Source: UBA8337 sp965221415
GTDB lineage: Bacteria > Pseudomonadota > Alphaproteobacteria > RS24
Reading direction: 5' to 3'
NCBI GenBank assembly: GCA_965221415.1
Contig: OZ244887.1
Span: 1,364,001 to 1,428,000, forward strand
DNA: 64,000 nt
Every line of letters begins with the position of its first letter. Position 1 is the first letter of the stretch. Made by a program: the position numbers and the translations under genes. Under the pieces are notes generated by a model. It saw only the letters and a program-made list of their open reading frames with translations, had not been told where the DNA came from and searched no databases. Positions 33,677 through 41,775 of the stretch are shown here, piece by piece.

Positions 33677-34837
33677 CTAGTGAGTCGAGGCACTCTTAAT
33701 CCAACCGCCGCCCAGCACGCGATTATCATCGGCACCGTAAAACACACACGCCTGACCGGGCGAAACGCCCTCCTCTGGTTCGGCCAGAAGCACGTCGGCG
33801 TGCGCCGCGTCGCCCAGCGTCAATTGCGCCGCTGCGGGTTCGCCTGTCGAGCGAATCCGCACCCGCAGATTTATCGTCCCAGAGACCTCGCCGCCCAGCC
33901 AGTTCACCTCATCGAGATGCATCCGCGCGCGCGCCAGAGCCTCGCGTGGGCCGACGGTGACTTCGCGCTTATCGGCATCAATCGCGACGACATAAATCGG
34001 GTCGCCCGTCGCAATACCGAGGCCACGTCTCTGGCCGACCGTATAATGCAGCACGCCCTGATGCGTCCCCAAAAGCGTGCCATCCATATGGCGAATCTCG
34101 CCCGGCAAGCTGCAATCGGGGCGTAGGCGTTTGATAACGCCCGCGTAATCACCATTCGGCACAAAACATATATCCTGACTATCGGGCTTATCGGCGACCG
34201 TCAGCCCCAGAGCCGCCGCATAATCGCGAATATCATCTTTGCCCATTTGCGCCAACGGAAAGCGCAGAAAATCCATTTGCTCTTGCGTCGTCGAGAACAA
34301 AAAATACGACTGGTCACGCGCCAAGTCGCGAGGGCGATGCATTTCCCACCCGTGCGCGCCTTTTTGCGTCGCGATATAGTGTCCCGTCACCATGGCAACC
34401 GCGTCGAGCTCACGCGCCATGCCCAAAAGGTCGCGAAACTTCACCGTCTCATTGCAGCGAATACATGGAATCGGCGTATGCCCCGCCAAATAGCCATCGA
34501 CGAACTCATCCATCACGCTTTCTTTGAAACGTGATTCGTAATCCAGCACATAATGCGGCATGTCGAGGCGTGCCGCCACAGCCCGTGCATCATGAATATC
34601 TTGGCCGGCACAGCATGCGCCTTTGCGCCGAATAGCCTCGCCGTGATTGTATAATTGCAGAGTGATACCGACCGCGTCATAGCCTGCGCGTTTCACCAAT
34701 GCGGCCGCAACCGAGCTATCGACTCCGCCCGACATGGCTATCACAACCCGTTGCTGTGCGCGTGTTTCATGCGCCCCTAGCCCGAGGTCAATATCGGGCA
34801 GCGCATCCAACATGGGTTTTGTCTCTGCATCATTCAT
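33677..34837 (-). CDS. mnmA: tRNA-specific 2-thiouridylase
   Basis: A 386-residue MnmA (TrmU), which thiolates U34 of tRNA-Lys, -Glu and -Gln. The PP-loop is VIAMSGGVDSSVAAAL. The catalytic cysteines are in PCIRCNETVKF (first) and QDICFVPNGDY (PP-loop domain end), with the second cysteine in GQACVFY. The motif YTVGQRRGLGIA is also diagnostic. I choose the ATG at 34837; the longer frame to 34873 has no clear ribosome site. It ends 57 bp before rpoN on the same strand, with the sigma-54 site between. Confidence 0.94.
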   Translation of the reverse strand: MNDAETKPMLDALPDIDLGLGAHETRAQQRVVIAMSGGVDSSVAAALVKRAGYDAVGITLQLYNHGEAIRRKGACCAGQDIHDARAVAARLDMPHYVLDYESRFKESVMDEFVDGYLAGHTPIPCIRCNETVKFRDLLGMARELDAVAMVTGHYIATQKGAHGWEMHRPRDLARDQSYFLFSTTQEQMDFLRFPLAQMGKDDIRDYAAALGLTVADKPDSQDICFVPNGDYAGVIKRLRPDCSLPGEIRHMDGTLLGTHQGVLHYTVGQRRGLGIATGDPIYVVAIDADKREVTVGPREALARARMHLDEVNWLGGEVSGTINLRVRIRSTGEPAAAQLTLGDAAHADVLLAEPEEGVSPGQACVFYGADDNRVLGGGWIKSASTH

Positions 34838-34991
34838 AAGGCGTTCATTATAGCATGCCACATCGCCTCGCAAGCCTTTCGCAGACCGTTAGAATCAGCC
34901 ACTCACGCGTGTTCACAAAAAGTTGATTTGTCTGTGAGGGGTAAAATGGGGTCATTTGCGTGTGTTGTAAATGTTACTTATGGAGTTAAAA

Positions 34992-35684
34992 ATGCGTATT
35001 TTGTTAATCGAAGATAATGCTTTATTCGCACAAAGCCTGTGCGGTGCGTTGGAAAACAAGGGGTTTCACATAGACGAGACCGATCGCGGCGAGGATGGCC
35101 TAGAGCTTGCCAGCCTATATGAATATCAGGCGATTATTCTTGACTTGGGTCTTCCTGACATGAGCGGCACTGAGGTTTTGCTTAACCTGCGCAAGAACCA
35201 TAGCAGCATCCCCGTGCTGATTTTATCTGGCGAAACAGACGTGGAAGCGCGCTTAGGATGCCTTGAAGCGGGTGCTGATGATTATCTGGTCAAGCCGTTC
35301 AATATGGAAGAATTGGTCGCGCGGCTACATGCGTTGGTGCGTCGTTCCAATGGCCACGCCACAAACAAGATGTATTTTGGCGATGTCAGCCTCGATTTGA
35401 CAGCCCGCGATGTGCGCGTCGGTGACACTCGCGTCGCATTAACGTCTAAAGAATATAAAATGCTTGAACTGTTGTGCTTACGCAAAGGCAATGTTGTCTC
35501 GAAAGAGAGTTTTCTTGACCATCTTTATGGCGGGTTGGATGAGCCAGAGATGAAAATCATCGATGTGTTTATCTGCAAATTGCGCAAGAAAATCGAAACG
35601 GCGGGTGCCAATACGCCGCTTATCGAAACTGTGTGGGGGCGGGGTTATCGCGTTGATGAAAGCCATGCCCGCTGTAATGCGTAA
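34992..35684 (+). CDS. ctrA: CtrA-type response regulator
   Basis: A 230-residue two-component regulator. The receiver domain has E7, D8, phosphoacceptor D51 (ILDLGLPDMSG) and K near 101 (DDYLVKPF). The OmpR-type winged-helix DNA-binding domain has LTSKEYKMLELLCLRKG, FLDHLYGG, DEPEMKIIDVFICKLRKKI and ETVWGRGYRV, nearly word for word CtrA of Caulobacter. The receiver is more diverged than the output domain, and residues LEARLGCLEAGADDYL are OmpR-like. It may be the true CtrA of a lineage in which it is not essential, or a paralogue. The ATG at 34992 has GGAG six bases upstream. CtrA controls flagellar and cell-cycle genes in alphaproteobacteria. Confidence 0.85.
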   Translation: MRILLIEDNALFAQSLCGALENKGFHIDETDRGEDGLELASLYEYQAIILDLGLPDMSGTEVLLNLRKNHSSIPVLILSGETDVEARLGCLEAGADDYLVKPFNMEELVARLHALVRRSNGHATNKMYFGDVSLDLTARDVRVGDTRVALTSKEYKMLELLCLRKGNVVSKESFLDHLYGGLDEPEMKIIDVFICKLRKKIETAGANTPLIETVWGRGYRVDESHARCNA

Positions 35685-35727
35685 AGGTTTGCTTCCCGTT
35701 TAACGATGTCTGTGCTACTCACGAACC

Positions 35728-36558
35728 ATGGTAGATTCGCGCAACTTTGACCCGCATGACCCCGATAGCATGACCGCTTTATGTCAAATGAGTCTGGATG
35801 CAGGTCGCCTTATCATGGCGCATTATGAAAACGGCGTTGAGGAAGAAACCAAGGCGGATAACTCGCCCGTGACACAGGCTGACCGCGACGCTGAAGCTCT
35901 GCTTGAGCAGGCTTTAGCCCGCATCGCCCCTGATATTCAAGTGATTGGCGAAGAGGCCTGCGCAGAAGCTCTGCCGCAAAAGATTGACGAGGTTTTCTTC
36001 CTGCTTGACCCTCTGGATGGCACGCGTGATTTTGTCGCCAAGCGGGATAATTTCACCGTCAATATTGGGCTGATTGAAAACGACAAGCCGATTGCGGGCG
36101 TGATTTATGTGCCTGCGCATGAGAAGCTATATTTTAGTGGCACAGACGCGGCCTATAAATTGAGCATTGCGCCTGATGGCGTATTGGACATTAAAATGGC
36201 GACGCGCTTGCGCACCGTGCCCATCACCGAGAAAGGCGTCAAAGTGATTACCAGCTATACCCACCGCGACAGCAAGACCGACGATATTATCAATCGGCTG
36301 CATGTCACCAAAACAATCGCGACGGCTTCATCTTACAAATTTTGTTTGCTGGCCGAAGGCGAAGCCGATTTTTATCCGCGCTCTGGCCGCACAATGGAAT
36401 GGGACACCGCGGCGGGTCAGGCCATACTTGAGGCGGCGGGCGGTCTCGTCACACTCGAAGATGGCACGCCGCTGAGCTATGGCAAACTCGCGCGGGGTCT
36501 CGACAATCCATCTTTTATTGCAGCCGCCAGCGATAACTGGCAAACTGCGTTAAAATAA
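35728..36558 (+). CDS. cysQ: 3'(2'),5'-bisphosphate nucleotidase (inositol monophosphatase family)
   Basis: A 276-residue phosphatase of the Li+-sensitive IMPase family. Metal-binding motifs are IGEEA (E near 74), LDPLDGTRDFVAK (DPxDGT, residues about 92-97) and MEWDTAAGQAILEAAGG (WD, near 220). Size and the DGTRDFV variant fit CysQ, which removes the 3' phosphate from PAP during sulfate assimilation. It lies 43 bp after the ctrA-like gene and 20 bp before eipA on the same strand. A related monophosphatase cannot be excluded. Confidence 0.85.
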   Translation: MVDSRNFDPHDPDSMTALCQMSLDAGRLIMAHYENGVEEETKADNSPVTQADRDAEALLEQALARIAPDIQVIGEEACAEALPQKIDEVFFLLDPLDGTRDFVAKRDNFTVNIGLIENDKPIAGVIYVPAHEKLYFSGTDAAYKLSIAPDGVLDIKMATRLRTVPITEKGVKVITSYTHRDSKTDDIINRLHVTKTIATASSYKFCLLAEGEADFYPRSGRTMEWDTAAGQAILEAAGGLVTLEDGTPLSYGKLARGLDNPSFIAAASDNWQTALK

Positions 36559-36578
36559 CCCAATAAGAGGACGTGCAT

Positions 36579-37151
36579 ATGAGATATATCGCCTTTACGC
36601 TTCTTGTCGCTTTGAGCCTTGCTGTGCCGCCTGCCTATGCGCAAAGCCCAAACCAACCGCCGAACATTGAAGATTTTTCAGAAAACGGCCTGATTATCGC
36701 CTCGGCTAAATATCTTGGGGCGACGGCGGAATCGATGGCCGAAATTATTGATAGTGTTTTCAGCCGCTATGGTCCACCGAGTGCCATTATTCAGGGCGAA
36801 GATGCTTCCGTCGCTGCGGTGTTTGGCGTGCGATACGGACGCGGTATTGTCAAATTCCAAGATGGACGCGAGGCTTCGATTTACTGGCGCGGCCCCTCGA
36901 TTGGCCCTGATGCAGGCGCGACAGGCTCGAAAAGTTTTGCGCTCGTCTATAATGCCGACACGCCCGAAGATTTGCACAAGCGGTTTGCGGGTGTGGGTGG
37001 TTCTGCTTTTTACATTGGCGGTGCTGCGGTCAACTATTTGCAACGCGGTGATGTTATTATTGCCCCGATACGGGCGGGTGTTGGCTTTCGGCTCGGCGCA
37101 AATATCGGCTATATGAACTTCACGCCGACCAGTGGTTGGATGCCGTTTTAA
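36579..37151 (+). CDS. eipA: DUF1134 envelope protein, EipA-like
   Basis: A 190-residue exported protein. A signal peptide (ending AYAQS) is followed by the DUF1134 domain: FSENGLI, FSRYGPPSAIIQGEDAS, VFGVRYGRG, YWRGPSIGPDAG and VGGSAFYIGGAAVNYLQRGD, to the end. EipA (DUF1134) is a periplasmic beta-sheet protein needed for envelope integrity in Brucella and is confined largely to alphaproteobacteria. I start at ATG 36579, eight bases after AGAGGA. Its stop overlaps the stop of the convergent alpha/beta hydrolase by four bases. Confidence 0.9.
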   Translation: MRYIAFTLLVALSLAVPPAYAQSPNQPPNIEDFSENGLIIASAKYLGATAESMAEIIDSVFSRYGPPSAIIQGEDASVAAVFGVRYGRGIVKFQDGREASIYWRGPSIGPDAGATGSKSFALVYNADTPEDLHKRFAGVGGSAFYIGGAAVNYLQRGDVIIAPIRAGVGFRLGANIGYMNFTPTSGWMPF

Positions 37152-38080
37152 TTCACTGACTTAAAAAACCTATCCAAATCACGCGTCAATTTTTTCATGT
37201 GACCGCCCGAGAAAAAATGGCCGCCCGTATATTGATGCACATCGGGATTATTATATGCCGCCAGTGCCGCTTCGACTTGATGCGCTAGAATTTCTGTATC
37301 ATCAAGCGCATAGGCAAATTGCGCGGGCACACCGCTTTTGCCAATCTTTTGATGGTCAGCCATACGATTAGATAACGCATCACCCGTCAGCATGTGGCGC
37401 ATCGCCCGTTCAGTGCCTTTGACCTTAAATTGACCTTTAAAATGCGCCACCACACGACGCGCCGCTTCGGTGTCAGTGCCGAAACTTTCGCCGCGTGCGA
37501 TAATTGTCGGGATGGCATAAAATCGGCTGAGCATCGGCCCAAGGAGAGGCATACGCGCCAGCGTCAGAGCAGGGCTCACCGACGCGCCCTCAATCACTGG
37601 CACTTGATAGGCCAAAGCCTTCACGCGATGCGGGTGCGTTGCAGCAAAGCGCGCAATCACCGCCCCGCCAAAACTCACGCCAAACAATCGCGCCTGTTTA
37701 ATACCAAGATGGTCGAGCAAGTCCAATAATTGCGCGCTCATCAAATCAATCGACAAGGGAGCAACCGTGCGGTCGGAAAACCCGCGCCCATACTGGTCAT
37801 ATAAATGCACCCGATACCCCGCCTTCACCAAAGGCGGCACATAGCCTTGATAAGCCAGCGAACCAAGCGTGCCGCCATGCACAATCACCAATGGCACGCC
37901 ATCTTGCGCGCCATAGCTGCGATAGGCCGTGACACCATGGCGCAGCGACGCTTCGCTATAGCCGCTATCGGCACGAAATTGCGCCGCGCTGATGGTTTCG
38001 CGGTCAGCGAGTTGATATGTGAAAATCAGCGCGACAAAAGCCGCAAGCAGTGTGCTGCCAATAAGAGAAAGTGTCGTCAT
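37148..38080 (-). CDS. Alpha/beta hydrolase
   Basis: A 310-residue alpha/beta-hydrolase fold protein with an N-terminal membrane anchor or signal segment (LIGSTLLAAFVALIFTYQ). The oxyanion loop is VIVHGGTLGS, the nucleophile elbow GVSFGG (Ser), with a likely acid in ALDDTEI and the histidine in TGGHFF. The DQYGRGFSDR segment is typical of lactonases, epoxide hydrolases and esterases. The substrate is unknown. It ends in a four-base overlap with eipA on the other strand and lies 15 bp downstream of the DUF6476-like gene, probably in one transcript. Confidence 0.87.
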   Translation of the reverse strand: MTTLSLIGSTLLAAFVALIFTYQLADRETISAAQFRADSGYSEASLRHGVTAYRSYGAQDGVPLVIVHGGTLGSLAYQGYVPPLVKAGYRVHLYDQYGRGFSDRTVAPLSIDLMSAQLLDLLDHLGIKQARLFGVSFGGAVIARFAATHPHRVKALAYQVPVIEGASVSPALTLARMPLLGPMLSRFYAIPTIIARGESFGTDTEAARRVVAHFKGQFKVKGTERAMRHMLTGDALSNRMADHQKIGKSGVPAQFAYALDDTEILAHQVEAALAAYNNPDVHQYTGGHFFSGGHMKKLTRDLDRFFKSVN

Positions 38081-38095
38081 TTTATGTCCTATCCG

Positions 38096-38440
38096 TTATT
38101 GCGAACGCACTCGGATGCGTCCCGTTTCTTCGCCCTTGCGCGGGTCTATCAGAATTAAAAATGTGCCATCAGCATCTTTTAAATGCAAGACGAGGCGCGT
38201 GTCGCCATTTTCGACCCCCAGCAGCTGCGCCCCTGCTGGCACGTGCAATGTCGTTTCACCAAAGCCTTGCTTGGTAATAATCGCGTCAGGATTACTCACC
38301 CGCTTAATCACCGTGCTGATGACCACGCCCGCGCCTGCGACCAAAAGCACGCCCAAAACGATAACCACCACCAACATGATGCGCACATAGTGCGACGATT
38401 GTTTTGGCGCGTCCGCTTCAGTTGTTGTATCTTGAGACAT
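38096..38440 (-). CDS. Small single-pass membrane protein (DUF6476-like)
   Basis: A 114-residue protein with one membrane segment near the N-terminus (IMLVVVIVLGVLLVAGAGVVI) and a small periplasmic domain with VPAGAQLLGVENGDTRLVLHL and DPRKGEETGRI. I know proteins of this shape as DUF6476, usually encoded divergently from rluD in alphaproteobacteria. The start at 38440 has GGAG seven bases upstream. Its ATG and the rluD ATG overlap on opposite strands in a CATG tetranucleotide. Function unknown. Confidence 0.75.
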   Translation of the reverse strand: MSQDTTTEADAPKQSSHYVRIMLVVVIVLGVLLVAGAGVVISTVIKRVSNPDAIITKQGFGETTLHVPAGAQLLGVENGDTRLVLHLKDADGTFLILIDPRKGEETGRIRVRSQ

Positions 38441-39458
38441 GGCTCGCTCCGTAAACATTCAAAAACTGGCTTTCGCCGTTGATTCCACCAAAGGCGACAT
38501 GCGCCTCGACCGCTGCGTGGCGATGGCCAGCGACGGACTTTCCCGCGCACGTGTTCAGGATTTAATCAAAGCGGGTCAATGCTGTGTCACCCGTGCGCAA
38601 TCTAGCCAGACCATAGAAGACCCCTCTTGGCGGGTCAAATATGATGATATCATCGAGCTGATTTTACCCCCACCCGTCGACACAAGCGTGAAGCCGCAAA
38701 ATATCGCACTGGATGTGATTTTTGAAGACGAGACCCTTTTGGTCATCAACAAAGCCGCAGGGATGGTGGTGCATCCCGCGCCGGGCAATCGCGATAACAC
38801 ACTGGTCAACGCCCTACTCGCGCATTGCGGTGACACGCTTTCAGGTATTGGCGGTGAAAAACGCCCCGGCATCGTCCATCGGCTCGATAAAGACACAAGC
38901 GGCATTATGGTGGTCGCCAAAAACGACAAGGCGCATCAGGGCTTGAGCGAACAATTCGCCGCCCATGGTCGCGATGGTCGCATGCAGCGTCTTTATCAGG
39001 CACTGGTTTGGGGCGTGCCGCTGCCCGCCGCAGGCACGATTGACGCAGCTTTGGCGCGTGCTGCTAATAATCGCAAAAAAATCGCCGTCTCGAAATCCAA
39101 GACCGCGCGCCACGCCATCACGCATTACCGTCGCCAAAGCCAATACGCTAACGCTCAAGTCAGTCTGGTGGAATGTCGCTTAGAGACGGGGCGCACGCAT
39201 CAGATTCGCGTGCATATGGCGCATATCGGACATCCCGTTTTGGGCGACAAGCTATACGGCGCAGGCATGAAAAGCCGCGCTATCCATTTGAACGATGCGC
39301 AAAAAAACGCGCTCGAAGCGCTCGACCGACAGGCTCTACATGCCGCAGCACTGGGCTTTGAGCATCCCCTATCGGGCGACGCGCATTATTACGAAGCCGC
39401 CCTGCCCGACGATTTACAAAGATTGACCGATAGCCTCACGCCCGATGCAGATTTTTAG
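38439..39458 (+). CDS. rluD: 23S rRNA pseudouridine synthase, RluD family
   Basis: A 339-residue RluA/RluD-type synthase. An N-terminal S4 RNA-binding domain (MRLDRCVAMASDGLSRARVQDLIKAG) is followed by the catalytic domain with GMVVHPAPGN and HRLDKDTSGIMVVAK, whose Asp is the nucleophile. RTHQIRVHMAHIGHPVLGD comes towards the end. RluD modifies helix 69 of 23S rRNA (positions 1911, 1915 and 1917). The gene shares overlapping start codons with the divergent DUF6476-like gene and lies 45 bp upstream of rpoH, the usual rluD-rpoH order in this class. Confidence 0.92.
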   Translation: MARSVNIQKLAFAVDSTKGDMRLDRCVAMASDGLSRARVQDLIKAGQCCVTRAQSSQTIEDPSWRVKYDDIIELILPPPVDTSVKPQNIALDVIFEDETLLVINKAAGMVVHPAPGNRDNTLVNALLAHCGDTLSGIGGEKRPGIVHRLDKDTSGIMVVAKNDKAHQGLSEQFAAHGRDGRMQRLYQALVWGVPLPAAGTIDAALARAANNRKKIAVSKSKTARHAITHYRRQSQYANAQVSLVECRLETGRTHQIRVHMAHIGHPVLGDKLYGAGMKSRAIHLNDAQKNALEALDRQALHAAALGFEHPLSGDAHYYEAALPDDLQRLTDSLTPDADF

Positions 39459-39503
39459 CCGAACCGTCTTTAAATCGCCATAAAACCGACTTATATAAAG
39501 ACC

Positions 39504-40436
39504 ATGAGCGATAAAAAGCCGATATCGAAAAGCACCCAGCTTGCGCCTGCCCCCAATCCCGAGGGCAGCTTGTCGCGCTATCTCGCCGATATTCGCAAGT
39601 TTCCGATGTTGGAAGCGCAAGAAGAATATCAGCTAGCCAAAGATTACGCCGAGACGGATAATGTAAAAGCCGCGCATAAGTTGGTCACGAGCCATTTGCG
39701 TCTGGTTGCCAAAATTGCCATGGGCTATCGCGGATATGGCTTGCCCATTGGCGAAGTCATCTCTGAGGGCAATGTCGGGCTGATGCGCGCGGTGCAAAAA
39801 TACGATGCCGACCGAGGCTTCCGCCTTGCGACCTATGCGATGTGGTGGATTCGCGCCTCCATTCAGGAATATATTTTACGCAGCTGGTCATTGGTCAAAA
39901 TCGGCACCACGGCGGCGCAGAAGAAACTGTTTTTCAATTTGCGACGCCTCAAAGGCGAAATTAACGCGATTGACGGCGGCCAGTTAAACCCCGACCAAGT
40001 CACCGATATTGCCGAGCGTTTAGGCGTGCAAGAAACCGAAGTGCTGCAAATGGATGGGCGCATGTCAACCGGCGACCAATCGCTCAACGCCCCGCTGCGG
40101 ATGGGCGAAGACGGTGATGGCCAATGGCAAGATTGGCTAGAAGATGAAAGCGACAATCAAGAAGTCGTGCTGGCCGATGAAGATGAGATGAATGCGCGCC
40201 GTCAGGTATTGCTTGCGGCGATGCAGACGTTGAATGAACGCGAGCGCGATATTCTCACCGCCCGCCGCCTGCAAGACACGCCAGAGACGTTGGAAACATT
40301 AAGCCATCGCTTTGATGTGAGCCGCGAACGCATCCGCCAAATTGAGGCACGCGCATTCGAAAAACTCAAAAAAGCAATGGCCGATGGCGCGGGCGCGCAA
40401 GGCTTGGTTATCGATGCAGAAGTAGACGAGGACTAA
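39504..40436 (+). CDS. rpoH: RNA polymerase heat-shock sigma factor (sigma-32)
   Basis: A 310-residue group 3 sigma factor. Region 2 has RLATYAMWWIRASIQEYIL. The RpoH box is visible as QKKLFFNLRR, which separates it from RpoD. Region 4.2 ends FDVSRERIRQIEARAFEKLKKAM. It should direct transcription of chaperone and protease genes, including ftsH (51200). The stop is 2 bp from the end of the convergent purA. I saw no clear RNA thermometer in the short 45-bp upstream gap. Confidence 0.95.
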   Translation: MSDKKPISKSTQLAPAPNPEGSLSRYLADIRKFPMLEAQEEYQLAKDYAETDNVKAAHKLVTSHLRLVAKIAMGYRGYGLPIGEVISEGNVGLMRAVQKYDADRGFRLATYAMWWIRASIQEYILRSWSLVKIGTTAAQKKLFFNLRRLKGEINAIDGGQLNPDQVTDIAERLGVQETEVLQMDGRMSTGDQSLNAPLRMGEDGDGQWQDWLEDESDNQEVVLADEDEMNARRQVLLAAMQTLNERERDILTARRLQDTPETLETLSHRFDVSRERIRQIEARAFEKLKKAMADGAGAQGLVIDAEVDED

Positions 40437-40438
40437 CC

Positions 40439-41746
40439 TCAGTCTTCAAACGGGTCTTTGACCAAAATCGTGTCATCGCGCTCTGGACTGGTCGATAGCA
40501 ATGTAACGGGCGCGCCAATCAACTCTTCAATATAGCGCACATAGCGCACCGCATTCGCGGGCAAATCAGCCCATGAACGCGCACCATAACTCGTGCCATG
40601 ACCTTTGTCCTCTGGCCAACCTTCCAACGTCTCATACACCGCCTCGATACGCGCTTGCTCGGCCATATTGCTCGGCAGATAGTCAATCGCCTCGCCATCT
40701 AACTTATAGCCCGTGCAAACCTTAATCTCGTCAAAGCCATCCAACACATCGAGCTTCGTCAGCGCAATGCCATCAATGCCCGCCGTGCGCACCACTTGGC
40801 GCACCAGCACCGCATCAAACCATCCGCAGCGTCTCTTGCGCCCCGTGACCGTGCCGAACTCGTGGCCGCGCTCACCCAGTTTTTGACCAATTTCATTTTC
40901 CTGCTCAGTCGGAAACGGCCCTTCGCCAACCCGCGTGGTGTAAGCTTTGGTAATCCCCAATACATGGTTGAGCGCCGAGGGGCCAATGCCCGTGCCAATC
41001 GCCGCCTGACCCGCAATCGTGTTGGACGACGTCACATAAGGATAAGTGCCATGGTCAATATCGAGAAGAATCCCCTGCGCGCCCTCAAATAAAATGCGCT
41101 GACCCTGACGACGCGCCTCGTTGAGCAGCTGCCATACCGGTGCCATATAGGGCGTGATATGCGGCGCAACATCGCGCAATTTGGCTTCCAATTCGCCCGC
41201 GTCAAACTCGGGCAGGTTCAGCCCACGGCGCAACATATTATGATGCACCAGCAAATGCGCAATTTTATCGCCCAGCGTTTCAGGGTCGGACAAATCGGCG
41301 ATGCGCAAAGCCCGCCGCCCGACTTTATCCTCATAGGCAGGGCCAATACCGCGTCTGGTCGTGCCAATTTTAACCCCGCTATTGGCGTTTTCACGCACCG
41401 CATCCAATTCTTGGTGCAACGGCAAAATCAGCGTCGCATTTTCTGCGATTTTCAAGTTTTCGGGTGAAATCGCAACGCCCTGTGCGCGCAATGTATCGAT
41501 TTCGGCGAGCAATGCCCATGGGTCAACCACCACGCCATTACCGATAACCGACAATTTGCCCTCGCGCACAATACCCGATGGCAACAGTGACAACTTATAT
41601 ACCTCACCGTTAATGACCAGCGTATGGCCAGCATTGTGACCCCCTTGAAAGCGCACCACCACATCAGCGCGCACGGATAGCCAATCAACAATCTTGCCTT
41701 TACCCTCGTCACCCCATTGCGACCCAACAACGACTACATTGGCCAT
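40439..41746 (-). CDS. purA: Adenylosuccinate synthetase
   Basis: A 435-residue GTP-dependent enzyme joining IMP and aspartate, the first committed step to AMP. Signatures are VVVGSQWGDEGKGKIVDWL (residues 3-21), QGGHNAGHTLV, GIGPAYEDK, EGAQGILLDIDHGTYPYVTSSN and TTRVGEGPFPTE. Full length for the family, with the start well supported by the conserved N-terminus. It follows serA by 29 bp on the same strand, so a serC-serA-purA transcript is possible. Confidence 0.97.
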   Translation of the reverse strand: MANVVVVGSQWGDEGKGKIVDWLSVRADVVVRFQGGHNAGHTLVINGEVYKLSLLPSGIVREGKLSVIGNGVVVDPWALLAEIDTLRAQGVAISPENLKIAENATLILPLHQELDAVRENANSGVKIGTTRRGIGPAYEDKVGRRALRIADLSDPETLGDKIAHLLVHHNMLRRGLNLPEFDAGELEAKLRDVAPHITPYMAPVWQLLNEARRQGQRILFEGAQGILLDIDHGTYPYVTSSNTIAGQAAIGTGIGPSALNHVLGITKAYTTRVGEGPFPTEQENEIGQKLGERGHEFGTVTGRKRRCGWFDAVLVRQVVRTAGIDGIALTKLDVLDGFDEIKVCTGYKLDGEAIDYLPSNMAEQARIEAVYETLEGWPEDKGHGTSYGARSWADLPANAVRYVRYIEELIGAPVTLLSTSPERDDTILVKDPFED

Positions 41747-41775
41747 AGTGCTTTCCTTTCTCTTCCCTTCAGAAG

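Noticed and set aside
34874..34991. CtrA-binding boxes (TTAA-N7-TTAA) before the ctrA-like gene
   Set aside because: No full match; only isolated TTAA and one GANTC site, which is not more than chance.
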